A stretch of 64,000 nt of DNA from Reinekea forsetii (lineage in GTDB: Bacteria > Pseudomonadota > Gammaproteobacteria > Pseudomonadales > Natronospirillaceae): positions 2,317,501-2,381,500 of the forward strand of contig NZ_CP011797.1 in assembly GCF_002795845.1 (NCBI RefSeq), given 5' to 3'. Positions 52,783 through 63,467 of this stretch are shown piece by piece (position 1 is the stretch's first letter; each line of letters opens with the position of its first letter). The notes under the pieces were generated by a model. The model saw only the letters and a program-made list of their open reading frames with translations, was not told the DNA's origin and made no database searches. A program made the translations under genes and the position numbers.

Positions 52783-53385
52783 TTACCGCAAAGTGGGCTG
52801 CACCTCCACTCTTAACTCAACGTAGCGGCCGGGATGCTGCGCAGTGCGCATCAAAAACTCCCGGCCATTGTAGCGATAGAGCACCTCATAACCGATCAAC
52901 TCGCGCTGCTCGGTACGATAAGTGGTATCGCAATATTCTTCAACTCGATACTGCACCGTGCCACCCCGGTTACGATCGATCTCACTGCCTAACACGCTGC
53001 CGATCACGCCACCGGCGAGGGCGCCCACTAGGGTCGATTCGGGCGAACGACCGGCGTTTGAGCCAACCTGTGCGCCAATGGCGCCTCCTATTATGGCTCC
53101 AGCTGTACCCCCATTCCGGCCTTCTCGATAGACCTCCACTTCCCGAATACGGCAGTTTTCAGTCAGGGTCGTGCGTCGATCCTCACCGCGGGAGCGATAA
53201 TACCAAGTGCTTTCATAGATCGGTGTGGCACTGACCACTCGGCCTTCAACGTAAAAGATCTCGCTGGTGGCATCGATATAATCGACTGATCGGCTGGTTG
53301 TATAGGTTGCCCGGTTCTCGGCTTGCGCGCTAATGGTTACTAAGCCAAGGAGTCCGCTGGCAATTATAACTGGCAGTATCTTCAT
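52783..53385 (-). CDS. Glycine-zipper 2TM domain envelope protein
   Basis: 200-residue secreted protein with a signal peptide (1-22, ending AQAEN) and a glycine zipper GAIIGGAIGAQVGSNAG ... LVGALAGGVIGSVLGSEI (about 92-135) of the surface-antigen (Rickettsia 17 kDa) type. The rest is Tyr/Arg-rich. No lipobox Cys follows the signal, so it is likely periplasmic or outer-membrane associated. It lies upstream of the PepSY operon by 20 bp and may be part of it. Confidence 0.8.
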   Translation of the reverse strand: MKILPVIIASGLLGLVTISAQAENRATYTTSRSVDYIDATSEIFYVEGRVVSATPIYESTWYYRSRGEDRRTTLTENCRIREVEVYREGRNGGTAGAIIGGAIGAQVGSNAGRSPESTLVGALAGGVIGSVLGSEIDRNRGGTVQYRVEEYCDTTYRTEQRELIGYEVLYRYNGREFLMRTAQHPGRYVELRVEVQPTLR

Positions 53386-54064
53386 AGGTCATTCCTAGCG
53401 GTTAAATATGATTTCCACCTCATGATAGGGGCACCGCATGAACCAAAGCTGAACAGTCATTTGGCTGAGGTAGGATACCCGAAAGAGCTGAAATCAGACA
53501 CCGATTAACGCCTATTGGGCTTGACATGGGTTCGAAATAAAGGCTGTAGTAGACAACTTAGAAAGATGCAAATAGTGGGATCCAAACTTACTAATAGGCT
53601 TCCGCCGCACCCCGTCTAGCTCTGCGGCGGGTGTCCACAATTTCTGTGGATAACTGTGTGGACAACCGCCGTATGGGGGTACCAAAGGGCCTATCTTTAA
53701 CGCTACGGCAGAATTGATCATTTTTTGATCAAAAATGATAAATCCTATATTTATCAGTTACTTAGAGATTTTTTTAGCAATAGTTTATTACCAGATTTGT
53801 GAGCTGCGTCACTTTTAACCAGGATCTAAGGGTCTTAGACTGCTTGGGGATAGTTGTTACAGGCTTTGAACCTCGACTGCAACCGGAAGACGCTATTAAT
53901 TTGTGGTTTTTTGAATTATTTTCGGATCCTAGGGTCGGATTTCACGCACAAAAAAAGCGCATAAATGCGCTTTTTTGGGGCAAGCAATGCGTTACCTCTC
54001 AGCCAAGACTATAGGGTAGGCCAATTCTAACGCTTAGCCTGCCTTGTTAGTCCTGAGACGGACC
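53386..54064. other. 679-bp gap with DnaA-box-like sequences and an AT-rich palindrome
   Basis: No credible gene. TGTGGATAA (53645-53653) is a perfect DnaA box on the minus strand, TGTGGACAA (53657-53665) differs at one base and GTGTCCACA (53631-53639) is a weaker forward match. About 55 bp further on lies an AT-rich stretch (about 53710-53800) with an exact 16-bp palindrome ATTTTTGATCAAAAAT and two GATC sites. The lysS terminator follows at 53950. Confidence 0.55.
53950..53976 (-). terminator. Symmetric intrinsic terminator after lysS
   Basis: Stem GCGCA (53957-53961) with TGCGC (53966-53970), loop TAAA, flanked by A-runs on one side and T-runs on the other so that it works in both directions. 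It lies 89 bp after the lysS stop. Confidence 0.85.
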
Positions 54065-55582
54065 CTAGTCAACCTGCTTGGGCTTCATATGAGGAAACAG
54101 GATGACATCCTTGATCGAGGGTGAATTGGTCAGGAACATAACCAGTCGATCGATACCGATGCCCTCTCCGGCTGTGGGCGGCAAACCGTATTCCAGCGCC
54201 GTAATGTAGTCGGCATCGTAGAACATCGCTTCATCGTCACCGGCTTCTTTCTCGGCCACCTGGGCTTGAAAACGCATAGCCTGATCGATTGGGTCGTTCA
54301 GCTCGGAGAAGCCATTGGCAATTTCTCGGCCACCGATAAAAAATTCAAAGCGATCGGTTATCTCCGGATCCAGGTCGTTGCGGCGCGCCAAGGGGGATAT
54401 TTCGGCGGGATACTCGGTGATAAAGACCGGCCCGGTGAGCTTGGCCTCGACTGTTTCCTCAAAAATCTCGGTTTGCACCTTGCCCAAGCCCCAATGATCT
54501 TTGACCCGGATGCCCAAGCCCTCGGCCACTTCGCTGGCACCGGCTAACGAACGGATCTGTTCGGCGCGGATGTCGGGATTGTAGTGCAGAATGGATGCAA
54601 ACATGGAGATGCGTTCAAACGGCAGGGCAAAGTTGTAGTCTTGGCCCTGATAATGAATGTCTGTGCTGCCGAGCACCTCGAGCGCGACGGTGCGCAGCAT
54701 CTCTTCGGTGGTATCCATCAGATCGTTGACATCGGCATAGGCCTGGTACCATTCCAACATGGTGAATTCAGGGTTATGGCGCGCCGAGACTCCTTCATTC
54801 CGGTACGAACGGTTGAGTTCGAAGACCCGTTCAAAGCCACCCACCACGAGACGTTTGAGATAGAGCTCCGGTGCGATTCGCAGATACAGATCACGGTCCA
54901 TGGCGTTGTGATGGGTGATAAAGGGCCGTGCCGTCGCGCCGCCCGGGATCACCTGCAGCATCGGCGTCTCCACTTCCATAAAGTCACGTTCACTCAGATA
55001 GCGGCGGATGACGTTAATGACCTTGGAGCGGGTTTCAAACACGCTGCGGGTATCTTCATTGATAATTAGATCGACATAACGCTGACGGTATTTCGCTTCC
55101 TGATCGGCCAAACCATGAAACTTATCAGGCAAGGGGCGCAAGGATTTGGTCAGAATGCGAAAATCGGCGAGGTTTTCGACATTGACGTAGAGCTCACCCT
55201 TACCCGACTTAGCCAGGATTCCGGTGACGCCGACTATATCGCCGATATCGAGCAGTTTCCAATCGTCACTGTCCTTTTGCAGGGCCTTACCGACATAGGA
55301 CTGAATGGTGCCGGTGACATCCAAGATGCCGACGAAGGGTCCGCCACGGCGCATAACCCGGCCCGCCACCGCGACCGGAATTTGCTGCTCGAGCAGGGTT
55401 TCCTTATCCAGCTCGCCATAGGCGGCTTGTAGGTCACCGGCCTTATTTTTACGCCGAAAGTCGTTTGGAAAGGCAATGCCGCGCTTATCTTGCAGTTCGG
55501 CTAACTTCTGTTTGCGCTCCGCAATAATGTGGTTTTCTTCGGGCACTTTGGCCGGGTTGTTTTCTGTTGCGTTGTCGCTCAT
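54065..55582 (-). CDS. lysS: Lysyl-tRNA synthetase, class II
   Basis: 505-residue class II synthetase. N-terminal OB-fold anticodon domain (about 60-160), motif 2 [22 protein letters not shown] region near residue 260 ([19 protein letters not shown]), and motif 3 [16 protein letters not shown] near 474. The N-terminal 40 residues are charged and typical. Start ATG 55582, 86 bp after prfB in the common prfB-lysS order. Confidence 0.97.
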   Translation of the reverse strand: MSDNATENNPAKVPEENHIIAERKQKLAELQDKRGIAFPNDFRRKNKAGDLQAAYGELDKETLLEQQIPVAVAGRVMRRGGPFVGILDVTGTIQSYVGKALQKDSDDWKLLDIGDIVGVTGILAKSGKGELYVNVENLADFRILTKSLRPLPDKFHGLADQEAKYRQRYVDLIINEDTRSVFETRSKVINVIRRYLSERDFMEVETPMLQVIPGGATARPFITHHNAMDRDLYLRIAPELYLKRLVVGGFERVFELNRSYRNEGVSARHNPEFTMLEWYQAYADVNDLMDTTEEMLRTVALEVLGSTDIHYQGQDYNFALPFERISMFASILHYNPDIRAEQIRSLAGASEVAEGLGIRVKDHWGLGKVQTEIFEETVEAKLTGPVFITEYPAEISPLARRNDLDPEITDRFEFFIGGREIANGFSELNDPIDQAMRFQAQVAEKEAGDDEAMFYDADYITALEYGLPPTAGEGIGIDRLVMFLTNSPSIKDVILFPHMKPKQVD

Positions 55583-55668
55583 CTCGTTTTCCTAAGCTGT
55601 TGTGCAAAATTTTAGCGGGCAGTTCACCATCGAGCGCAAGCATGACCGGTGGCCCATTGTAACGATAC

Positions 55669-56764
55669 TTACAGACCCTGCTTCAGGGATGCGACAATAA
55701 AGGGGTCGAGATTGCCGTCCAATACACTTTGGGTATTGTGGCTTTCCACCCCGGTACGCAGATCCTTTATGCGAGAATCATCCAGGACATAGGAGCGGAT
55801 CTGACTGCCCCAACCAATGTCCGACTTGCTGTCCTCAACCACGCGGGCCGCAGCCTGGCGCAGGTTCATTTCACGCTCATACATCTTAGCCTTGAGCTGT
55901 TTCATCGCCTGGTCTTTGTTCTTGTGCTGTGACCGATCATTCTGGCATTGGGTCACCAAACCGGTCGGTTCGTGGGTGATTCGCACCGCCGATTCGGTCC
56001 GGTTGACGTGCTGACCGCCGGCCCCTGAGGCGCGGTAGACATCGATGCGCAGATCGGAGGGATTGATATCGATCTCGATGTTGTCATCAATTTCCGCGGT
56101 CACAAAGACGGAGGAAAAGGAGGTATGACGCCGGTTACCCGAATCGAAGGGCGACTTGCGCACCAGGCGATGGACGCCGGTCTCGGTGCGCAACCAGCCG
56201 TAGGCGTATTCGCCGTCGAAACGGATAGTCGCCGACTTAATACCAGCCACGTCACCGGATGACGCTTCCATCAATTCGGTTTTAAAACCCTTTTCTTCAC
56301 CCCAACGCAAATACATGCGCAACAGCATTTCAGCCCAATCTTGCGCCTCGGTTCCGCCGGAGCCGGCCTGTATATCCAGATAGGCGCTGTTGGGGTCCAT
56401 CTCGCCGCTAAACATACGCCGAAACTCCAATTCCTCAAGCTCCGCTTGCATGCTGTTCAGTTCGGCCTGAACTTCATCAGCCGCCTGAACGTCATCCTCT
56501 TCCACCGCCATGTCGAGCAGGTCAACGGCATCGGCCAGACCGCCTTCAAGCAACAAGATGGTACTGACGATTTTGTCCAGCGTTGCGCGTTCCTGACCTA
56601 ATGCCTGGGCTCGCGCGGGATCGTTCCAGACTGAGGCCTGGCCTAACTCGCGTTCGACTTCATCGAGCCGCTCTTTGCGTATATCGAAGTCAAAGATACC
56701 CCCTAAGCACAGAGGTGCGGGCGCTCAAGTCTTTGATCTGTTCTCGAATTGGATTAACTTCCAC
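55669..56764 (-). CDS. prfB: Peptide chain release factor 2 with programmed +1 frameshift
   Basis: RF2 reads UAA and UGA stops. The gene starts with GTG at 56764 (AGGAG five bases upstream), reads 24 codons and meets an in-frame TGA (56690-56692), then a +1 shift continues in the frame ending at 55669. The total is 364 residues, as in E. coli (365). The codon-reading tripeptide SPF is in RKSPFDSGN and the catalytic GGQ in [15 protein letters not shown]. The protein is autoregulated through the shift. Confidence 0.97.
56689..56707 (-). promoter_or_regulatory. RF2 programmed frameshift site
   Basis: On the minus strand CTTAGGGGGTATCTTTGAC: an internal Shine-Dalgarno-like AGGGGG, then CTT-TGA-C, where the ribosome slips forward one base at CUU when RF2 is scarce. 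Same arrangement as E. coli prfB. Confidence 0.97.
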
Positions 56765-56946
56765 GTGGACTCCTACCTAGAAACTGTCAGCAAAAAATAA
56801 AAATGGCCTGCTATGGGGATCAGAGCAAATAATTTTTCAAAGGGGCGAAATTTTACCGGATAACGACCCGTTAAGGTAGCGATGAATCGGGCTATTGGGC
56901 GACTTTTACCGATTGCCTGGCCCTTACCCAGCAACACGCTGGGTCA

Positions 56947-58665
56947 TTAGACAGGTTCCAGACGATTGAACATCAGTTGCAGGCTTTCTTCGCCGCGAAA
57001 TCTATTACAGCTTAATTGATAGACCCCACGCACCTGGCTGCGCTGGGTCGGCCACTGGTCCAGATCAACATTAAAGGCGATCGCCTGAATCTGCTGTTGG
57101 CCGCACAGCAGGGTCATCTTGAGGTGTTTTTCGGCCAGTATCTTTTGCGCCACCAGGGTCCAGGTGCCGACAAAATAGGGTTCCGGGAAGGCCTGACCCC
57201 AGGGCCCCGCACTCTCTAACATCAACGCATTCTCTAGGGTCAGCCACTCAGCGGGCAAGCCACCATCGGTCCATAGGTGGGCGGTAAGGGCATCGGGCTC
57301 GGAGAAATGGGCAATGGCCAGATCGAACCAATGGCGCAAGGCGTCGAGGTTTTCGGCTTTTAGAGTTAGGCCCGCGGCCATCGCATGGCCGCCAAACTTC
57401 TCAAGCAGCTGGGGTTGTTGCTTGCTGATCCAATCGAGGCTGTCGCGTAAGTGCACGCCCACTACGGAGCGGGCCGAGCCCTTTAATAAGCCATTATCGC
57501 CCGGTGCTAAGGCGATGACCGGCCGATGGATGCGATCCTTTACCCGGGAGGCTAAGATGCCGATAACGCCCTCATGCCAATCATCGCCATAGATCACACA
57601 GCCGTGCTGGGTCGAGTCCAAGACCAGCCGGCCCATCTTGACCTCAACATCGTGCAACATGGACGCCTCAATCTGCCGGCGCTCCATATTTAAATCCTGT
57701 AGCTGTTGGGCCAGTGTTGTCGCCTCGAGCTCATTATCGGCCAAGAGCAGAGCCACCCCGATGGTCATATCGTCCAAACGACCGGCGGCGTTGAGGCGCG
57801 GCCCGACCACAAAACCAAAATCGGCCGCCCGAGCGGTCTGCCAACTGCGCCCGGCGACACTGAACAGCGCCTTGATACCGAGTCGGCATTGGCCCTTACG
57901 AATTCGCTGCAGACCTTGCTGGACCAGGCGTCGGTTATTGGCATCCAAGGGCACCACATCGGCGACGGTAGCCACGGCAACCAGATCGAGCCATTGCCCT
58001 AGGTTGGGAAGGTCCGCTACCTGCTCCGCGCGCAGTCGAGCGCGCAAAGCAATCAACAGATAATAGAACACGGTACAGCCACACGCCGCTTTACTGGCAA
58101 AGGCACAACCGGGCTGATTGGGATTAATGATCGCGTCGGCCTGAGGCAGACCCTCGGCAGGTAGGTGATGATCGGTGATCAGCACACGCACCCCGGCGGC
58201 CTTGGCCCGAGCCACGCCGTCAAAGCTGGCGATGCCATTGTCGACGGTAATAATCAGATCGGGCGCTTTGGTTAGCGCCAGGTCGACAATTTCCGGCGAC
58301 AGGCCATAGCCGTACTCAAAGCGATTGGGCAAGAGGAAATCGACGCTCAGGCCCATCGAGCGCAAACCGAGCACAGCCAAGGCCGTGGCGGTGGCGCCAT
58401 CGGTGTCGTAATCGCCGATAATCAGCACGCGTTGGTGCTCAGTGCGCGCGTTGATCAGCAGGTCAATAGCCTGGTCGATACCCTTGAGTGATTGCCATGG
58501 CAGCAAACCGGCCAAGGAGGTGTCCAGCTGGTCCGACGAACGGATGCCCCGCGCCGCATACAAACGGTGCAGCAGCGGGTTGGCATGCAAGGAGGTCAGG
58601 TCTGTGGGGACGGCGCGGGTTCGAATATCGAACCCGGCAATGGCGTTCGATACCGACTCAGGCAT
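56947..58665 (-). CDS. recJ: Single-stranded-DNA-specific exonuclease RecJ
   Basis: 572-residue DHH-family 5'-3' exonuclease for recombination and mismatch repair. Motif I GDYDTDGATATALA is near residue 82, motif II ITVDNGIAS near 140, motif III ITDHHLP near 160, and the DHHA1 segment with GGHAMAAGLTL near 432. It overlaps thrC by 8 bp. A hairpin CCCAGC...GCTGGG spans its stop without a T-run. Confidence 0.96.
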   Translation of the reverse strand: MPESVSNAIAGFDIRTRAVPTDLTSLHANPLLHRLYAARGIRSSDQLDTSLAGLLPWQSLKGIDQAIDLLINARTEHQRVLIIGDYDTDGATATALAVLGLRSMGLSVDFLLPNRFEYGYGLSPEIVDLALTKAPDLIITVDNGIASFDGVARAKAAGVRVLITDHHLPAEGLPQADAIINPNQPGCAFASKAACGCTVFYYLLIALRARLRAEQVADLPNLGQWLDLVAVATVADVVPLDANNRRLVQQGLQRIRKGQCRLGIKALFSVAGRSWQTARAADFGFVVGPRLNAAGRLDDMTIGVALLLADNELEATTLAQQLQDLNMERRQIEASMLHDVEVKMGRLVLDSTQHGCVIYGDDWHEGVIGILASRVKDRIHRPVIALAPGDNGLLKGSARSVVGVHLRDSLDWISKQQPQLLEKFGGHAMAAGLTLKAENLDALRHWFDLAIAHFSEPDALTAHLWTDGGLPAEWLTLENALMLESAGPWGQAFPEPYFVGTWTLVAQKILAEKHLKMTLLCGQQQIQAIAFNVDLDQWPTQRSQVRGVYQLSCNRFRGEESLQLMFNRLEPV

Positions 58666-60055
58666 CGAACACGTTCTTCACCACGAAGGCCTGCACGGCC
58701 GCGAGACTGTTCGGCAACAGGCTACAACGCTCTTCGCGTTCAAGCAGGTCGGCCATATGGTGCGGCAGCGCCGGCGTGGCTAGGCCCGCCTTATTAATAG
58801 CCTCGCCAAACTTGACCGGGTGCGCGGTACCGAGCGTGACCATCGGTCGGTCGCTGTGTCGGCGACAGGCCCGAGCAGCGACGACGCCAATGGCGGTGTG
58901 GGGGTCGAGCAAATAGCCGGTTTCGGCAAAAACCGTGGCGATGGTCGCGCAGGTTTGCGGATCGTCGACGGCATGACTGTCGAATAGCTCACGCACCTTG
59001 GCCATCCGAGCGCTGTCGAGCTCGACCGGTTCGCTATTCATGCGGGTCATCAGATCGGCCAGCAACTGCCCATCGCGACCGTAGATGTCAAACAGCAGGC
59101 GTTCGAAGTTTGACGATACCACTATGTCCATAGAGGGCGTCAAGGTGTGCGCCAGTGCGTGCTTTTCATAACGATTTTGACTGATGGTGCGGTGCAAAAT
59201 GTCGTTTTTATTGGTCGCGACGATCAATTGATCGATCGGCAACCCCATGTTCTTGGCCAAATAACCGGCAAAGATATCGCCAAAGTTACCAGTTGGCACG
59301 GAAAAGGACAGGCTACGATCGGGGCCGCCCAGGTTGAGCGATGCGTAAAAATAGTAGACCACCTGCGCCATGATGCGCGCCCAATTGATCGAGTTGACCG
59401 CGACCAGACGGCGTTCCCCGCGCAGGAAGCCCTGGTCGGCAAAACAGGCCTTAACCATATTCTGACAATCATCGAAATTGCCTTCGACGGCGATATTGTA
59501 GACATTATCACTCAGCACCGTGGTCATTTGTTTGCGCTGCACTTCGGACACCCTATTGTGCGGATGCATGATAAAGATATCGACGAATTCGGAGTGCTTA
59601 CAACCTTCGATGGCGGCCGAGCCGGTATCACCGGAGGTGGCGCCAACTATCACGGCGCGCTCATTGCGCTTGGTCAAGACATGATCGAGCAAGCGACCGA
59701 GCAACTGCAATGCAAAATCCTTAAACGCTAGAGTCGGGCCTTGAAACAGCTCAAGCACGTATTCATTGTTATCCAGCTGCGTCAGGGGCGCGACCGCCTT
59801 GTGGCCGAAGTTGTCATAGGTGTCATCGAGCATCTGCTGCAAAGCCGCATCGTCGATGGCGCCGCCGACAAAGGGCTGAATGATTTTAAAAGCCAGCTTA
59901 GAATAGGATAGGCCGCGCCAACTGCGAATAGTGTCCAGACTGTAGTGCGGCAGATCCTTGGGCACATAGAGCCCGCCATCGGATGCCAGACCAGCCAACA
60001 GTACGTCTTCAAATTCCAGTTCGGGTGCGTTGCCGCGGGTGCTAATATATTTCAC
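58658..60055 (-). CDS. thrC: Threonine synthase
   Basis: 465-residue PLP enzyme converting O-phosphohomoserine to threonine. PLP-Lys lies in PTLAFKDFALQLLG near residue 110 and the GATSGDTGSAAIEG phosphate-binding loop near 150. The GTG start at 60055 gives the canonical KYISTRG N-terminus; a longer reading to 60085 is not family-like. It follows hom by 89 bp. Confidence 0.96.
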   Translation of the reverse strand: MKYISTRGNAPELEFEDVLLAGLASDGGLYVPKDLPHYSLDTIRSWRGLSYSKLAFKIIQPFVGGAIDDAALQQMLDDTYDNFGHKAVAPLTQLDNNEYVLELFQGPTLAFKDFALQLLGRLLDHVLTKRNERAVIVGATSGDTGSAAIEGCKHSEFVDIFIMHPHNRVSEVQRKQMTTVLSDNVYNIAVEGNFDDCQNMVKACFADQGFLRGERRLVAVNSINWARIMAQVVYYFYASLNLGGPDRSLSFSVPTGNFGDIFAGYLAKNMGLPIDQLIVATNKNDILHRTISQNRYEKHALAHTLTPSMDIVVSSNFERLLFDIYGRDGQLLADLMTRMNSEPVELDSARMAKVRELFDSHAVDDPQTCATIATVFAETGYLLDPHTAIGVVAARACRRHSDRPMVTLGTAHPVKFGEAINKAGLATPALPHHMADLLEREERCSLLPNSLAAVQAFVVKNVFDA

Positions 60056-60144
60056 TGTCTCGTCTCTCTCAAAATAGGGCCGCACAACCAGTGCGCGGCA
60101 TGGCCTGACCGATCAAGGCCAGGCAGCAATGCAGAGCTTGCTAC

Positions 60145-61443
60145 TCAGCTATCCAAGCGCTCAACGCGAATGCGCACGACCTTTTCGGTCACCGCCGGTA
60201 AGGCCTCAATCGATAAGATCGCAGCGTTCATGGCCTTCTCCCTGACCGGCTGGGTCAACAGGATTAGGGGCACCAAGAGTTCACCTTCTGGCGCTTCCTT
60301 CTGGATGATAGCTTCCATATTGATGCCATGCATACTCAGTGTCTCGGCGATTTTGGCCATCTGACCGACCTCGTCTTTGACAGAAATTCGCAAATAGTAG
60401 GCTGTGACCATGGCTTCGGCCGGCAGCACCGGCAGATCGGTGGTCTCAACACTGAAACCCAAATGGGGTACCAGACCGGGACTGTCAATATCGCGCGCGA
60501 TGTCGACTATATCGGCAATCACCGCCGAGGCGGTGGCCTCGGCACCGGCACCCTGTCCGTAGTACATGGTCGGTCCGACGGCATCGCCAAACACCAGAAC
60601 GGCATTCATCACGCCATTGACATTGGCGATCAGTCGTTTGGCCGGAATCAAGGTCGGATGCACACGCAACTCAACCCCTTCTTCGGTTCGGCGGGCTAGG
60701 CCCAGATGCTTAATGCGATAGCCCAACTCTTCAGCGAACTGCACGTCTTCACTGGTTATTTCGGTAATACCCTCGGTATAGACCTTGCTGAACTGCAAGG
60801 GGATACCAAAGGCGTTTGAGGCCAGAATGGTCAACTTATGCGCTGCATCGATGCCTTCGACATCGAACGCCGGATCGGCTTCGGCATAGCCGAGCGCTTG
60901 GGCTTCGGCCAAGACATCGGCAAAGGCACGACCCTTCTCGCTCATCTCGGTCAGAATAAAGTTGCCGGTGCCGTTGATAATCCCGGCCAGGCTTTGAATA
61001 TGGTTAGCCACCAGGCCTTCCCGGATCGCCTTGATGATCGGGATACCGCCTGCGACCGCCGCTTCATAAGCGACCACGACATTGTTGGCCTCGGCTGCGG
61101 CGAATATTTCATTACCGTGCACGGCAATCAATGCCTTATTGGCAGTGACTACGTCTTTACCGGCCGCGATTGCGGCCAGCACCAACTCTTTGGCGACCGT
61201 CATGCCACCGATCAACTCGACCACTATATGGACGTCGGGATCGCGAACGACAGCGAAGATATCACGCGATACCTTGACCCCGTCCAGTTGGCAGGCCGGA
61301 TTGTCACGCCGGGCGCCGATATGAACGATGCGTACCGGTCGACCGGCACGGCGCGCTATATCGTGCAAATTTCGCTGGAGGACATTAAAGGTCCCGGCAC
61401 CAACAGTGCCCAAGCCACAAATACCGACGTTTACTGGTTTCAA
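60145..61443 (-). CDS. hom: Homoserine dehydrogenase
   Basis: 432-residue NAD(P)-dependent enzyme reducing aspartate semialdehyde to homoserine. Nucleotide motif GLGTVGAGTFNVL near residue 10, VVTANKALIA near 103, GIINGTGNFIL near 172 and a C-terminal ACT domain (from about 350) for threonine feedback. The start is TTG at 61443 with GAGG about 7 bases upstream. Unlike E. coli ThrA it is not fused to aspartokinase. hom-thrC-recJ order is as in Pseudomonas. Confidence 0.96.
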   Translation of the reverse strand: MKPVNVGICGLGTVGAGTFNVLQRNLHDIARRAGRPVRIVHIGARRDNPACQLDGVKVSRDIFAVVRDPDVHIVVELIGGMTVAKELVLAAIAAGKDVVTANKALIAVHGNEIFAAAEANNVVVAYEAAVAGGIPIIKAIREGLVANHIQSLAGIINGTGNFILTEMSEKGRAFADVLAEAQALGYAEADPAFDVEGIDAAHKLTILASNAFGIPLQFSKVYTEGITEITSEDVQFAEELGYRIKHLGLARRTEEGVELRVHPTLIPAKRLIANVNGVMNAVLVFGDAVGPTMYYGQGAGAEATASAVIADIVDIARDIDSPGLVPHLGFSVETTDLPVLPAEAMVTAYYLRISVKDEVGQMAKIAETLSMHGINMEAIIQKEAPEGELLVPLILLTQPVREKAMNAAILSIEALPAVTEKVVRIRVERLDS

Positions 61444-61699
61444 AACAGGCCTCGTTATTTCATTATTAGGTTAATTCAATGCTTCGAACATTACTTAAGC
61501 CGCTCCGATAGGTCAACGGACAAAAGCTCTTTTTATGCCTGGGCAGCGCCAAATGACCGTGCTCATTTCGCAACGAGTCGTTGCAGCCCAACTGAAAATG
61601 TTTTCAGCCTCTGCAGGGGTCTGATGTGGCGATACTAGGGGCGCTAACTGGCACTCGGTTAAATATTGTGATGCTGCATTAAAACATTCCGCTCGCTCA
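61444..61699 (-). other. hom upstream region
   Basis: The gap between rplS and hom is 304 bp including the rplS terminator. I find no Thr/Ile-rich leader peptide and no clear attenuator, so classic thr-operon attenuation is not visible; the hom promoter must lie here but no strong consensus stands out. Confidence 0.4.
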
Positions 61700-61727
61700 A
61701 CAAAAAAGGCAACCCGTAGGTTGCCTT
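61700..61727 (-). terminator. Intrinsic terminator of the rpsP-rimM-trmD-rplS operon
   Basis: AAGGCAACC (61706-61714) pairs perfectly with GGTTGCCTT (61719-61727) around CGTA; on the minus strand the stem runs into TTTTTTG. It lies about 20 bp after the rplS stop. Confidence 0.93.
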
Positions 61728-61747
61728 TTATTGGAAAAGCTAGGCTA

Positions 61748-62119
61748 TTACTTAGCTTTTTTGGCTGGAATCTTCTCTTTAATTCGAGCAGACCGGCCAG
61801 AACGTTCACGCAGGTAGTACAGCTTAGCTTGACGAACGTCACCACGACGCTTGACAGTTATGCTATCAACCAGCATTGAATAGGTCTGGAAAGAACGCTC
61901 AACACCAACACCGTTAGAAATTTTTCGCACGGTGAAAGCAGAGTTCAAGCCACGGTTACGCTTACCGATTACAACGCCTTCATAGGCCTGTAAACGCTCA
62001 CGTTCGCCTTCTTTTACTTTTACCTGGACAACCACGGTATCACCGGGGCCAAACGCAGGAATTACTTTGTTCATCTGTTCAGCTTCAATTTGCTGAATAA
62101 TCAGATTCTTATTGCTCAT
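61748..62119 (-). CDS. rplS: Ribosomal protein L19 (bL19)
   Basis: 123-residue large-subunit protein; [16 protein letters not shown] and [21 protein letters not shown] are diagnostic. The C-terminus is basic ([13 protein letters not shown]). Last gene of the operon, 3 bp after trmD. Confidence 0.98.
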   Translation of the reverse strand: MSNKNLIIQQIEAEQMNKVIPAFGPGDTVVVQVKVKEGERERLQAYEGVVIGKRNRGLNSAFTVRKISNGVGVERSFQTYSMLVDSITVKRRGDVRQAKLYYLRERSGRSARIKEKIPAKKAK

Positions 62120-62122
62120 GAT

Positions 62123-62911
62123 TCAGCTCCTGATCGGTCGCGTGAGCTTTTGCTCACTTTTAAATTCATCTAAAAGAGTCAGTTGTTCTTTAGTCAACTG
62201 GCGACCCTCTATTAAGTCAGGTCGTCTTTCCCATGTCCGGCCTATCGCTTGCTTGGCACGCCATCGACGAATATTTTCGTGATGACCGCTTAACAGCACA
62301 TCCGGTACACCCTTGTTATCGAGCACTTCAGGCCGAGTGTAGTGTGGACAATCTAACAAACCATCGAAAAAAGAATCCTCAACTGATGACATTGCGTGAC
62401 CGAGTACACCCGGGACCAGTCGACTGACCGCGTCCATAAAGGACATTGCCGCCAACTCACCACCGCTGAGTACAAAATCCCCCAGCGACCACTGTTCATC
62501 AATATCGGCTTCCAGCAACCGTTCATCTATGCCTTCATAACGTCCGCAGACCAAAATCAAACGTTCATTATGAGCCAAATCTGTAACACCCTGTTGATCC
62601 AGTTTCCGCCCTTGCGGTGATAAATAAATCACCTTGGTCTGCACTGCGCTGGCCGCTTTCGCTGCCGTAATTGCATCCCGCAAGGGCTGTACTTTCATCA
62701 ACATTCCGGGACCACCGCCAAAAGGTCGGTCGTCCACTGTTCGGTGACGGTCAGTGGTAAAGTCACGCGGGTTCCAGCATTGAACTGAAACAACCCCCTG
62801 CTTTACGGCCCGCCCCGTTACGCCGTAGTCGGTAAATGCATTAAACATCTCCGGGAACAGGGTAACGATGCCAAACTCAAGTGCTGGTTGTGAAGCACCT
62901 TCTTCGATCAA
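62123..62911 (-). CDS. trmD: tRNA (guanine-N1)-methyltransferase
   Basis: About 262 residues; methylates G37 of tRNAs to prevent frameshifting. The SPOUT-fold knot shows in [16 protein letters not shown] and [15 protein letters not shown], and [11 protein letters not shown] is the usual N-terminal strand. No ATG or GTG lies before that strand; a TTG at 62911 overlaps the rimM stop as TTGA and is the best start. An earlier TTG at 62926 is the alternative. Confidence 0.95.
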   Translation of the reverse strand: MIEEGASQPALEFGIVTLFPEMFNAFTDYGVTGRAVKQGVVSVQCWNPRDFTTDRHRTVDDRPFGGGPGMLMKVQPLRDAITAAKAASAVQTKVIYLSPQGRKLDQQGVTDLAHNERLILVCGRYEGIDERLLEADIDEQWSLGDFVLSGGELAAMSFMDAVSRLVPGVLGHAMSSVEDSFFDGLLDCPHYTRPEVLDNKGVPDVLLSGHHENIRRWRAKQAIGRTWERRPDLIEGRQLTKEQLTLLDEFKSEQKLTRPIRS

Positions 62912-63441
62912 AACTCTGGATCCCAATCGACAATCACCTGACCTACACCGAGGTCAACTTCAATTACAAATTGGTCGATGTAGGGTACAAGTCGTTCGCG
63001 TCGATCAATACTCTTCGCGTCGCCTTTGATCACCAATACATCATTGCCAGAGCCTGCGCTCATTACATAATCTACTGTGCCGAGGATAACGTCGTGCGTT
63101 GTTATCACCGTTAAGCCTTCCAGTTCATACCAATAGCATTCACCTTCGGACAACTCGGGAAGACGGCTTCGAGGTACACAAATATCGGCACCCGAATATC
63201 TCTTCGCAATTTCGCGGTCATCGACCCCTTTAAAATGCGCGACCATCCCCTTGCCATGACTCCGTCCCATGTCCACTTCAATCGGAATCAGATCCTGACC
63301 CTGCTTCAGCGTCCAGTTACCATATTCCAGGATACGATCCATTGGTTCGGTAAACGAAAAGACTTTCACCCAACCCTTTACTCCGTAAACGGAGGAAACC
63401 TTTCCTAAAACGACATAATCTTCTGGTAGTAACGGTGTCAT
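62908..63441 (-). CDS. rimM: Ribosome maturation factor RimM
   Basis: 177-residue 16S processing factor that binds uS19. N-terminal RimM domain with [22 protein letters not shown] and C-terminal PRC barrel with [10 protein letters not shown] and [14 protein letters not shown]. Follows rpsP by 26 bp. Confidence 0.96.
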   Translation of the reverse strand: MTPLLPEDYVVLGKVSSVYGVKGWVKVFSFTEPMDRILEYGNWTLKQGQDLIPIEVDMGRSHGKGMVAHFKGVDDREIAKRYSGADICVPRSRLPELSEGECYWYELEGLTVITTHDVILGTVDYVMSAGSGNDVLVIKGDAKSIDRRERLVPYIDQFVIEVDLGVGQVIVDWDPEF

Positions 63442-63467
63442 AACGAAACCCTCTGCCTCAGCATCAC

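Noticed and set aside
53631..53800. Chromosomal origin of replication
   Set aside because: DnaA-like boxes are few, dnaA/gidA/rpmH are not near, and the ribosomal operon and other housekeeping genes to the right read toward the site. Kept only as a DnaA-related element.
55669..56556. prfB as a truncated 295-residue gene
   Set aside because: A GTG start, ribosome-binding site and canonical frameshift upstream restore the full 364-residue protein.
61444..61699. Threonine attenuator leader before hom
   Set aside because: No Thr/Ile-rich short frame and no paired antiterminator hairpins could be found.
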